From contig CAKRJT010000003.1 of NCBI GenBank assembly GCA_934351925.1, positions 1-64,000 on the forward strand: a stretch of 64,000 bases of DNA, read 5' to 3'. The notes below the pieces were generated by a model. The model was not told the DNA's origin. It was given only the letters and a program-made list of their open reading frames with translations, and did not search any database. The stretch comes from an uncultured Lachnospiraceae bacterium (GTDB lineage Bacteria > Bacillota > Clostridia > Lachnospirales > Lachnospiraceae). Every line of letters starts with the position of its first letter. Position 1 is the stretch's first letter. Below are positions 27,078 to 34,383 of this stretch, in pieces. Both the position numbers and the translations under genes were made by a program.

Positions 27078-27545
27078 TTATTCCGCCTCACCATCAATTA
27101 TACGTCTTAAATTCGGAAAACCCGCCCTGCTCTCGGCTTTGCTCAGAACATACAGCTTGCCGAGCGTCTCCACGAAAGCATCGCACTCCTCCTTCGGAAG
27201 CTTGTCAAGCAGCCACCCGTAATATATTCCCTCAAGGTAAGCCTTGGAATTTTTGAGGTTCTCCGCCTTCTCGGTTGCATACAGATTGGCACTTCTCTTG
27301 TCGTTAGGGTTTTCCTTCCGCACCAGATAGCCCTTACTCTCAAGACTTGCCGTTCTCCTCGCCGCAGCTCCCTTGTCGAGCTTTAGCTGCCCGCGGATTG
27401 CCGCCTGCGTTATGCCGGGATTGTGCCTTACCAGATGTATGAAATCGAACTCAGCCGTGCCTATTCCGTCCTCCTTCATCGTCTGAACGGTGAACTTGCT
27501 GACCTCCCTCGCAATTTTCGTCATTTTTCTTTCTGATTTATCCAT
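27078..27545 (-). CDS. MarR-family transcriptional regulator
   Basis: 155-residue winged-helix protein. The DNA-binding part includes NPGITQAAIRGQLKLDKGAAARR followed in the wing by SKGYLVRKENPNDKRS, the usual MarR pattern including the D-x-R-S wing. The C-terminal helices would form the dimer. The ligand and targets are not evident. GGAGG lies 5 bases before the ATG at 27545. It stands alone between the DUF368 gene and the AbiE pair, and may regulate the former. Confidence 0.85.
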   Translation of the reverse strand: MDKSERKMTKIAREVSKFTVQTMKEDGIGTAEFDFIHLVRHNPGITQAAIRGQLKLDKGAAARRTASLESKGYLVRKENPNDKRSANLYATEKAENLKNSKAYLEGIYYGWLLDKLPKEECDAFVETLGKLYVLSKAESRAGFPNLRRIIDGEAE

Positions 27546-27626
27546 AATAACCTCCATTTTATCGCCAAACGGCGGTACATCAACTCTTTCAAGAGCGCCT
27601 TATTATCAAAATAATTTTCTGCATAC

Positions 27627-27672
27627 AAAAAAGATGTAGTATCATCTATTCTTTATCTGATGATACTACATC
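27627..27672 (-). terminator. Rho-independent terminator of the AbiE operon
   Basis: A 14-bp perfect stem, GATGTAGTATCATC with GATGATACTACATC, has a 12-base loop and is followed on the minus strand by six T residues. It lies 12 bases after the toxin gene stop. Confidence 0.9.
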
Positions 27673-27684
27673 GGTATTGAGGTG

Positions 27685-28599
27685 TCAATTCCAGATACCG
27701 CTATCTGCAAGCTGTTTAATGCTTTGAATTACTGTGTCATACGCTTCAGGAACAAACAGCAAGTCCAGAGTGATATCTTCATAATCTGATTTGTAGACTT
27801 GTTTTTCAATTATCTCATTTAAAATATCCGCAACACATATATCTTCCTTTGCTGACGGACAAATAGGCAGCCTTGCCCGCACCGACCTGACCTCCGGAGT
27901 GAGTCTTGCCAATTCGTCTGAAATGCCTATGGATTTCACAATCTTATAGACATCATACAAATGTCTTGAATGTCGTTCAACTTCTCCCTGCATATAGTAA
28001 TCACACAATGCAAACACTTTATCTGCCAATGTCCTTTCTATCGTCTGTGTTGTGATTTCAAACGGCATAAGTTCATATGTTTCTGCCAAATCCAGGCGAT
28101 TGATTTTTTTCAGGAAACGATATATATAATTGTCAACCATTCCCTTGGTTGTCGGAAACGGAAGCAATGCCACATATGTCTCCACAACAAGCTCTGGTTT
28201 TAATATCCCTGAACTCTCATATATGGAAGGATATACCGCTCTGTAACAGTTGTAATGTCGTCTGCTCCTCGTTTCATCAAGATTTATAATCGGGAATGAC
28301 AATTCCTCCATAGTATCAACAACAGCCCTTTTCAACTGTCTTTTTCTTGCTTCGCCCGGAACGCCTGAGTCTGCCGTATAAGATATATCAATATCCTCTG
28401 AAAATCTGTCTAACAGTTGATAACACTTTGTAAGCGAAGTTCCGCCTTTGAACACCATGTCTGTCAATTTATCCGATAAAGATTTCAGTACAACGGTAAC
28501 GTAATAATCCTTTTCGATTATATTGGTAGGGATTGCAAGTTCATTGGCTGCACCAATCATCAACTCTTCAAATGCTTCTTTATCATGATGCAAATTCAT
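27685..28599 (-). CDS. AbiEii-type nucleotidyltransferase toxin
   Basis: 304-residue nucleotidyltransferase of the AbiEii/AbiGii family. The fold is marked by KGGTSLTK (51-58) and RFSEDIDISY, with metal-binding Asp69 and Asp71. Family members are toxins of type IV toxin-antitoxin systems that give phage abortive infection; some modify tRNA. It overlaps its antitoxin gene by 17 bases, implying coupling. All key residues look intact, so the toxin is probably active. Confidence 0.88.
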   Translation of the reverse strand: MNLHHDKEAFEELMIGAANELAIPTNIIEKDYYVTVVLKSLSDKLTDMVFKGGTSLTKCYQLLDRFSEDIDISYTADSGVPGEARKRQLKRAVVDTMEELSFPIINLDETRSRRHYNCYRAVYPSIYESSGILKPELVVETYVALLPFPTTKGMVDNYIYRFLKKINRLDLAETYELMPFEITTQTIERTLADKVFALCDYYMQGEVERHSRHLYDVYKIVKSIGISDELARLTPEVRSVRARLPICPSAKEDICVADILNEIIEKQVYKSDYEDITLDLLFVPEAYDTVIQSIKQLADSGIWN

Positions 28600-29209
28600 A
28601 AATCATACCCCATTCAATCATCTTTTTTGCCGTGGCTCCGGTTAAAGTACACGAAACACCTGATAACTGCTCCTTGGTAAATCTCTTTCTTCTCATATAG
28701 ATGATGATAGTTTCAATAGTCTCCTTCAACGTCAGTTCCGTATATTTTTCCGCCTGCCCGATGCTGTCAAGTAATTGCAGCAGTTCCGCATTATCCTCCG
28801 ATATCGTAATTGCTGCTTTCTTCACTTTTACCTTCTGATTTCCAATCATAACCATACGTCCGTTGGTCGCTTCACGATTTGTAACCACCTCTATGACTGC
28901 CGGCATCTGCGTTGTCAAACCTAATTGATTGGCAAACGATAAACCGGTGACATATCCATATACATTTGATTTATTTTCTACGTATTTACGCATAATAACA
29001 ACGGAAGGGTCGAGATAACTCTTTCCGAGCAGGCCTCCACGCTTTGGTATATAGTATATTCCATTATCATATCTTTCCAGAAAACCACTTGCCACAAGCC
29101 GCTTCATAGACTGACGAACAGCATTATCGGATAAACCGTCAATCGATAAGTCATTTAGAAAAATCGGCTCGTTATATCCATAATTATCCATCAAATATTC
29201 TTTTAACAT
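28583..29209 (-). CDS. AbiEi-type antitoxin/regulator
   Basis: 208-residue partner of the AbiEii toxin. The N-terminal winged helix (about 1-60) includes LSDNAVRQSMKRLVASGFL and then NGIYYIPKRG; the rest is the AbiEi C-terminal domain. Members of this family neutralise the toxin and repress their own promoter. It has its own promoter at 29228-29257 and a GGAGG site before the ATG. Together with the toxin and terminator it forms a self-contained unit of about 1.6 kb. Confidence 0.88.
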   Translation of the reverse strand: MLKEYLMDNYGYNEPIFLNDLSIDGLSDNAVRQSMKRLVASGFLERYDNGIYYIPKRGGLLGKSYLDPSVVIMRKYVENKSNVYGYVTGLSFANQLGLTTQMPAVIEVVTNREATNGRMVMIGNQKVKVKKAAITISEDNAELLQLLDSIGQAEKYTELTLKETIETIIIYMRRKRFTKEQLSGVSCTLTGATAKKMIEWGMIYEFAS

Positions 29210-29227
29210 ATGCCCGCCTCCATGTCT

Positions 29228-29257
29228 AATGTACCATATTTATATTTTTATTGTCAA
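29228..29257 (-). promoter_or_regulatory. Promoter of the AbiE operon
   Basis: Minus strand consensus -35 TTGACA (29252-29257), 18-base spacer, -10 TACATT (29228-29233). The start codon follows about 20 bases later, so the leader is very short, leaving room for autorepression near the -10. Confidence 0.75.
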
Positions 29258-29327
29258 TATATATGTCATTAATTATATCCAAAACAAACATAAATAATCA
29301 CGGATAAAATCTCATAGCATTTATAGT

Positions 29328-30707
29328 CTACTGCATCAGCTCCGGGTTATCACATATTCCCATGAATATCACGACCCCGTCCGCATTGACCACCGCGTAC
29401 AGAAACGGTCTGTCAAGTATCATCTCTGCCCTGCCGTCAACAATGACTCCTCCCGTGTCAAAATCAAGCTTCGTATACGCCGACGCGGAAACTCCGTTCT
29501 CATTCACTGATATGCTTGTCTTTTGCATAACCCTGTCAATAAATATCCCCTCATTCGCATCGTCATACTGCACTATACCCGAAAAATCAGCCCCCCACAT
29601 AAAACATTCAGTCAGTCCGAGTCTGTTAAGGGCGGTTTTAAGTTCCGTTTCCACGCTGTATGAGAATTTCGGAAGCTTCCACACTACCTCCCCGACAAAG
29701 CTTTCCCCGCCGTTTAGAAGCCCGGCAACCCCCTCTGCCGTTCCAGCAAGCTTGTGTATATCCTGCCCCTCATCTGGAAGAACGAACACCATTTTCCCGC
29801 CGTTTCTCAGCCCAAGCTCCGCTCCTGCATACCCATCACCGCGTCGGAATACGCCATCAAGGACAGCGTTCATAAAATCGACTTCCGCCGTGCCTCCATC
29901 ACTCAGGTAAAACATGCCTGCCGCAGTAGCCTTCTCATCAAACTGTACTTCCCACTCGTCGTTGAAATCTATCGTATTTATTATTGACAACAGCTCATTT
30001 CCGACCGAATAGCTCTCGGCGTAAAAGCTGTCTGCTAGCCTTTCTATATATTCCTCCCTCACGTCAAGCCCCTGTGCAAACCTTATGCAGTTTTTTATTA
30101 TCAGGCTTCCGACCTCATTGTCGCAAAAGAGCACATTGTAGAGGTTATGACATTGAACAGCAAGTTCGTCCTTATCAGCCGCTCCGAGAAGCTCAAGCAT
30201 TTCCGCCTGTGTTGTCCCCTCCGCCCCCTCTGATGCCGCCGCGAGCGCATAGTAGAGCGATACGGGCGAAATACAGGTATTTTCATTTTCCGCAAGCAGC
30301 ACTCCTGCCGTCCTGTACGCAAAGTCCGAAAGTGAAGTATAAAATTCATCGCTCACGGGATTTTGTGCTATTCTTTCCCTTCTCTCAACATTATCGTTAA
30401 AGCTGTAGGCTGTCGGGTAATTGACATTCAAAAGAAGCAGACCCTGGTCATATCCCGGCGCAGCCATTCCATCTTCCCCCAACGCATTGTTACTCGATGT
30501 ATTGCCCTCCCCCGATTTCTGCGGGTAAAAAACTCCCGCGGCAATGACGACACATGCCGCCCCCGCTGCCAGCAGTGATGCGTATATTCTGACACGCTTT
30601 TTCCTTCGAACCGGCTTATCAATACGAATAGCCTGGTCTGGCTCACCTGCCTCATCGACAATGTCGTCTGGAAGATTTGTTATCGCGTTATAAAGCTTTT
30701 TTATCAT
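29328..30707 (-). CDS. Membrane-anchored serpin with anti-sigma-like N-terminus
   Basis: 459 residues. Residues 1-40 are cytoplasmic by charge (LPDDIVDEAGE, then the basic cluster RRKKRVR), 41-61 is a transmembrane helix, and an extracellular serpin domain follows from about 90. The serpin signature MILDRPFLYAV is at 429-439, and the reactive-loop hinge ENGVSASAYT begins at 403. Compared with the neighbouring serpin it lacks about 29 residues between ESY (231-233) and LLSIINT (239-245), the place of helix F. The short N-terminal tail resembles those of anti-sigma proteins in Clostridia. Its ATG overlaps the sigma gene stop as ATGA. Role: inferred sensor or anti-sigma factor. Confidence 0.85.
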   Translation of the reverse strand: MIKKLYNAITNLPDDIVDEAGEPDQAIRIDKPVRRKKRVRIYASLLAAGAACVVIAAGVFYPQKSGEGNTSSNNALGEDGMAAPGYDQGLLLLNVNYPTAYSFNDNVERRERIAQNPVSDEFYTSLSDFAYRTAGVLLAENENTCISPVSLYYALAAASEGAEGTTQAEMLELLGAADKDELAVQCHNLYNVLFCDNEVGSLIIKNCIRFAQGLDVREEYIERLADSFYAESYSVGNELLSIINTIDFNDEWEVQFDEKATAAGMFYLSDGGTAEVDFMNAVLDGVFRRGDGYAGAELGLRNGGKMVFVLPDEGQDIHKLAGTAEGVAGLLNGGESFVGEVVWKLPKFSYSVETELKTALNRLGLTECFMWGADFSGIVQYDDANEGIFIDRVMQKTSISVNENGVSASAYTKLDFDTGGVIVDGRAEMILDRPFLYAVVNADGVVIFMGICDNPELMQ

Positions 30708-31306
30708 ACATGCACCCCCTCCTTCTCAAGATAATCTCTAAGCCTTTCCCTCAGCCTGAAAAGCCTTGAGGAAAGCTTTCCCGGCGTGGTCATATACCTT
30801 CGCGCAAGCTCCTTTATGTCGTCGCCGTACCAGTAACGCCTCACAAAAAGTATTCTCTCCTCCTTTTCAAGTCCCCTGAGCCATTTTTCTATAAGCTCCG
30901 TCAGAACCTTCTCGTCGATACAGTCCGCTATGCTGTCCTTCGCCGCGGCAGCCTCCCACAGTGAATTTCCCGGCTCCTTTCCATTCCCCGGAAGCATCTG
31001 CTCCAGTTCCGAAAAAAGCAGGGTATTCCCACATCTTTTTGAGGCGTTCTTCCTCTCAACATAATTGAGAGCCAGATTTCTCACAATTCTTCCGAGGTAT
31101 GCGCCAAGCGATGCCGGCTTCTCCGGCGGAATGTGGTTCCACGTCCTCAAATAGGTATCGTTCTCGCACTCCTCACTGTCTTCACGGCTGCACAGTATCC
31201 CGTATGCTATGTGCCTCAGCATCGCCCCGTATTTCTCCCTGCACGATGCAACCGCCGCCTCATCTCTCCTAAAAAACAATTCTATAATCCCACTGTCCTC
31301 CAACAC
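30704..31306 (-). CDS. ECF-type sigma-70 family factor
   Basis: About 200 residues, consisting of sigma regions 2 and 4 only. Region 2 includes CSREDSEECENDTYLRTWNHIP and the core-binding YLGRIVRNLALNY; region 4 includes FVRRYWYGDDIKELARRYMTT and SRLFRLRERLRDYL. No ATG is near the natural start. A GTG at 31306 giving VLEDSGIIELFF downstream of GTAGGAGG is the best candidate; GTG 31315 and a TTG at 31366 are possible. It lies 25 bases after the lipoprotein-like serpin and overlaps the anchored serpin by 4 bases, so its stoichiometry with the latter is probably coupled. Confidence 0.85.
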   Translation of the reverse strand: MLEDSGIIELFFRRDEAAVASCREKYGAMLRHIAYGILCSREDSEECENDTYLRTWNHIPPEKPASLGAYLGRIVRNLALNYVERKNASKRCGNTLLFSELEQMLPGNGKEPGNSLWEAAAAKDSIADCIDEKVLTELIEKWLRGLEKEERILFVRRYWYGDDIKELARRYMTTPGKLSSRLFRLRERLRDYLEKEGVHV

Positions 31307-31331
31307 GGTCTGCACTCTCCTCCTACGTCCA

Positions 31332-32630
31332 TTATTTTGCTCCCGGATTTTCGCACACTCCCACAAAAATCACAACCCCGCTTCTGTCGGCTATCGCATA
31401 CAAAAACGGTCTGTCAAGAATCATATCAGCCCTTCCGTCGGGAAGTGCCATTCCGTTGTAATCTATCTGCGTGTACGCCGATGCGACGACCCCGTTCTCA
31501 TCTATTTCGATATGGGAATTCTGCTTGATTTCATTTATAAATATGCCCTCGCCGCTGTCTAATCTTCCAATTCCCGAGAAGTCCGCAGCCTCGCCGAAAC
31601 AGCTTGTGACACCGAGCTTACTTATGGCATCGTTGAGCTTAAGCTCCGTGTCGTAGCAAAATTTAGGTATCTTCCACACAACCTCACCCGTAGAGCCCTC
31701 ACCGCCGAAAAGCACCTCTTCAATGCCCTCCGGTGCAGCGATAAGCTCCCTGATATCCACGCCCTCGTCCGGGAGCACAAAGCTCATGACCTCGCCATTC
31801 TTGAAGGAGAGCGACGACCTCGTAAAACCCTCCCCCTTCGCATAGTAATGTGAAAAATCCCTTGAGTTCATAAAATAACATTCAACCGTACTTCCATCTC
31901 TCAGATAAAAATTATCCTTTTTGGTGAGTTTTTTATCGAATCTGTCCAGCCACTCATCGCAAAAATATACCGTGTTGAGTATCGTGAGCACCGTTCCGGC
32001 ATCGGGTTCAGCTTCCATCTCCATGCCGCCCGTGTTGTCCTTCACCCACTTTTTCATGGCATTTATGAACTTATTACTTGCAAAATCCCCGTGATAGCTC
32101 TCGGTATAATACTTATCCGCAAGCCTGTTTACATAATCGTCATTGATATCCAGGCTGTCGTCTATCCACACAGAACCGTGTATCAAAAGCTTTCCCACCT
32201 TGTTATCCCTAAAGAGAATATTGTATAGCCTGCTGCTCTGCTCAGCCACAACGTCCATATTCTTCTCTCCGAGCAGCGCTAAAAGCTCCTCCCTCGTCGT
32301 CCCCTGCGCCCCCTCCGTGGCGGCAGCGAGCGCATAGTAGAGCGAAATCGGCGAATAGCACACATTTTTTCCTTCACCCAACAGCTCACTCGCCGTTCTG
32401 TAGGAAAAACCATTCACCGCGTCGATGAAGCTGTCCTCCACGGCATTTTCCTCATACCTCTGTATTCTCTCATCGTAATCATCAAAGCTGTACGCCTTTG
32501 GATAATTCACATCTGCCATCAGCATATTTTGCGCCTCCTTCACACTGCACCCCGCGGGCACACCACACACAGCCGAAATCGTAAGTCCCGCGGCAATGCA
32601 TCTCATCACATTACACAACCTTTTTTTCAT
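31332..32630 (-). CDS. Exported, probably lipid-anchored serpin
   Basis: 432-residue serpin with an N-terminal signal sequence ending VPAGC, a loose lipobox with Cys28, so it is probably a lipoprotein or secreted. The serpin core is complete, including the helix F segment WVKDNTGG (195-202), the hinge ENGVVASAYT and the signature MILDRPFLYAI. Inhibitory serpins trap serine or cysteine proteases by loop insertion. P15 Gly and mostly small hinge residues fit an inhibitor; P14 Val and P9 Tyr are less usual. P1 cannot be fixed, lying in or near GMALPDG. AGGAGGG lies 8 bases before the ATG at 32630. It is first in the serpin-sigma-serpin operon. Confidence 0.88.
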   Translation of the reverse strand: MKKRLCNVMRCIAAGLTISAVCGVPAGCSVKEAQNMLMADVNYPKAYSFDDYDERIQRYEENAVEDSFIDAVNGFSYRTASELLGEGKNVCYSPISLYYALAAATEGAQGTTREELLALLGEKNMDVVAEQSSRLYNILFRDNKVGKLLIHGSVWIDDSLDINDDYVNRLADKYYTESYHGDFASNKFINAMKKWVKDNTGGMEMEAEPDAGTVLTILNTVYFCDEWLDRFDKKLTKKDNFYLRDGSTVECYFMNSRDFSHYYAKGEGFTRSSLSFKNGEVMSFVLPDEGVDIRELIAAPEGIEEVLFGGEGSTGEVVWKIPKFCYDTELKLNDAISKLGVTSCFGEAADFSGIGRLDSGEGIFINEIKQNSHIEIDENGVVASAYTQIDYNGMALPDGRADMILDRPFLYAIADRSGVVIFVGVCENPGAK

Positions 32631-32668
32631 GGCATATTCCCTCCTCATACAAATTAGTGGCTTATTAT

Positions 32669-32837
32669 CAATTACCGCCTGACCAGGCTGTTTTCACACA
32701 ACAGCAGTAAAATATCTTCTATTTTTCAGTATTACAGTTACATAATACCGCCTGAATAACTCTGTTATTCTAATAAGCCGTATAATTTTTCGTGTATCAG
32801 TTCTTTTTGTAATAATAAGGTGCTAATTTTACCGCCT
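32669..32837 (-). promoter_or_regulatory. Serpin operon control region: three AGGCGG boxes abutting -10-like hexamers
   Basis: On the minus strand AGGCGG is followed directly by TAAAAT (32826-32837), TATTAT (32742-32753) and TAATTG (32669-32680). Spacings are 84 and 73 bases. The first has a possible -35 TTAACA 18 bases upstream of TAAAAT. This pattern suggests multiple starts or an operator recognised by the operon's own sigma factor. The wider gap 32631-33062 otherwise holds only a hairpin at 33004-33048 and AT-rich DNA with no gene that I can see. Confidence 0.4.
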
Positions 32838-33003
32838 AGGATAAAAATTTGTTAATGCAAGCGGTAACCATTAAGCAAAGCCCATGTCACCGGGCAGTTT
32901 TACTTTGCATTTTGCAATTACATATTAATCCTTATATATTAATAGACCGGATTTTCTGCCATATATTCTCTCTGAATATAAATTTTTTATATTTATTGAT
33001 TCA

Positions 33004-33048
33004 GGTGGCAAAACATGCTCACAGATTAAATCAGCATGTTTTGCCACC
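33004..33048. repeat. 16-bp perfect inverted repeat sharing a core with the 25.7-kb element
   Basis: Arms 33004-33019 and 33033-33048 pair perfectly around a 13-base spacer. The arm sequence GGTGGCAAAACATGC differs by one base from the GGTGTCAAAACATGC present in both outer arms of the 307-bp element at 25732-26038. No T-run follows in either direction, so it is not a standard terminator. Confidence 0.7.
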
Positions 33049-33062
33049 CTAAACTTTATCGC

Positions 33063-33097
33063 AAAAAATGCCGGCCCACTTGTCCGGACCGACATTT
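33063..33097 (-). terminator. Terminator of the M16 peptidase operon
   Basis: In minus-strand RNA a 12-bp stem with two G-U pairs (AAAUGUCGGUCC with GGGCCGGCAUUU) is followed by a U-run. It starts about 15 bases after the peptidase stop. Confidence 0.75.
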
Positions 33098-33111
33098 AAT
33101 ATTAGGCAATT

Positions 33112-34383
33112 CTACAACTGCCCCTTCTTCCATTTTCTTTTTAACGCTGCCACGGGCACATCTTTTACATTGCCGACAAGACACACACTGCACTTATCCT
33201 TTCTAAGATATTTCCTGATGCATCTGTTGAACTGCTCCAACGTGACCGCCTCGTAGTGCTCAACCGCCTCGTCAAGTGATATCACGCTGCCTGTGGAAAG
33301 GAAGGTCTTGGCATTATTAAGCACCGTATTGCTCGCCGCCTCGCTCCCCAGCACGAGCTCTATCTTTGTCTGCTTTTTAAGCCTGAACAGTTCATCCCCG
33401 TCGATGCCATTCTCATTGAGCTCATCTATTATGTCAAATATGAGCCCATACACCCTCTCGGTCTGCGCCGCACTCATGGACGCATATATATGAAAAAGAC
33501 CTGCAAGGTCGCACATGCTGTTGTAGGAATATATGCTGTAGGTGAGGCCGTTCTCCTCCCTCACCTTCTGAAAAAGTCTTGAATTCAAGCTGCCGCCGAG
33601 CATTGAATTGATCATGTACATGGCGTATCTGTCCTCGTCGGAGCTTCTCACGTTGTCGAAGGCTATGTTTAGGTGCACCTGCTCCATATCCTTGTAGCGC
33701 GAGATGAAGCATCTGTTAAATTCAGGTCTTTCAGGCACCAGCTTATCCCCCGTGCCCGGCAGTGCCGCAAAAAGAGGCTCGAGCACGGATATTATCTTAG
33801 CCTCATCACATTTTCCGGCAACCGATATGAGAATGTTGTCGGCTGTGTAGTTTACCGTCCTGAAATCCATAAGCTGCTGCCTCGTGAGCTTTTTTACGTT
33901 GGTCTTGCTGCCTGATATTATAAAGCCAAGCGGATTATCCTTCCAGACGCATTTCTGCAGCAGCTCGTGGCACATGTCCTCCGCCGAATCATCGTAGGAG
34001 TCTATCTCGTCGATTATAACGCCCTTCTCCTTGGAAAATTCCTTCGGATCAAACACCGAGTTAATGAGCATGTCCGACATAATAGAAAGTGCCCTCTCAA
34101 AATCCTCCGGGAGCACTTTTCCGTAAAATACAGTATTTTCCTTCGAGGTGTACGCATTTATGCCACCGCCGAGTTCCGTCATTATATCAGCAAGCTGACC
34201 TGCGCTGTACTTTTCCGTCCCCTTAAACAGCATATGCTCTATCGCGTGTGCCACCCCGTTGTTGTCCGCCGTCTCGTTCTGCGAACCGCTGCCGACATAT
34301 ACGCCGAAGGTTACGCTTCTGGCTCCCGGCAGATTTTCCATGATAACCGGAATGTTATTCGTCAGTCTGTGTATTACCGTCAT
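33112..34383 (-). CDS. M16-family zinc peptidase (PqqL/YmxG-like)
   Basis: 423-residue metallopeptidase with the inverted zinc motif HAIEH (46-50) and the downstream glutamate region typical of the active M16 subunit. A second non-catalytic half makes up residues 220-423. No signal peptide, so cytoplasmic. The ATG at 34383 overlaps the CBS gene by 29 bases; a TTG at 34407 is an alternative. Substrate unknown. It is next to, but separated by a terminator from, the serpin operon, and metalloproteases are not serpin targets. Confidence 0.9.
   Translation of the reverse strand: MTVIHRLTNNIPVIMENLPGARSVTFGVYVGSGSQNETADNNGVAHAIEHMLFKGTEKYSAGQLADIMTELGGGINAYTSKENTVFYGKVLPEDFERALSIMSDMLINSVFDPKEFSKEKGVIIDEIDSYDDSAEDMCHELLQKCVWKDNPLGFIISGSKTNVKKLTRQQLMDFRTVNYTADNILISVAGKCDEAKIISVLEPLFAALPGTGDKLVPERPEFNRCFISRYKDMEQVHLNIAFDNVRSSDEDRYAMYMINSMLGGSLNSRLFQKVREENGLTYSIYSYNSMCDLAGLFHIYASMSAAQTERVYGLIFDIIDELNENGIDGDELFRLKKQTKIELVLGSEAASNTVLNNAKTFLSTGSVISLDEAVEHYEAVTLEQFNRCIRKYLRKDKCSVCLVGNVKDVPVAALKRKWKKGQL

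Noticed and set aside
32871..32880. A fourth AGGCGG-like box in the opposite orientation (AAGCGGTAAC)
   Set aside because: One mismatch and reversed, so not counted with the three good copies.
32865..32915. Possible cyclic-di-GMP (GEMM) riboswitch, from GCAAAGCC-like text
   Set aside because: The plus-strand text lacks the paired stems of GEMM and no plus-strand gene follows; only a short GCAAAG/CTTTGC hairpin remains.
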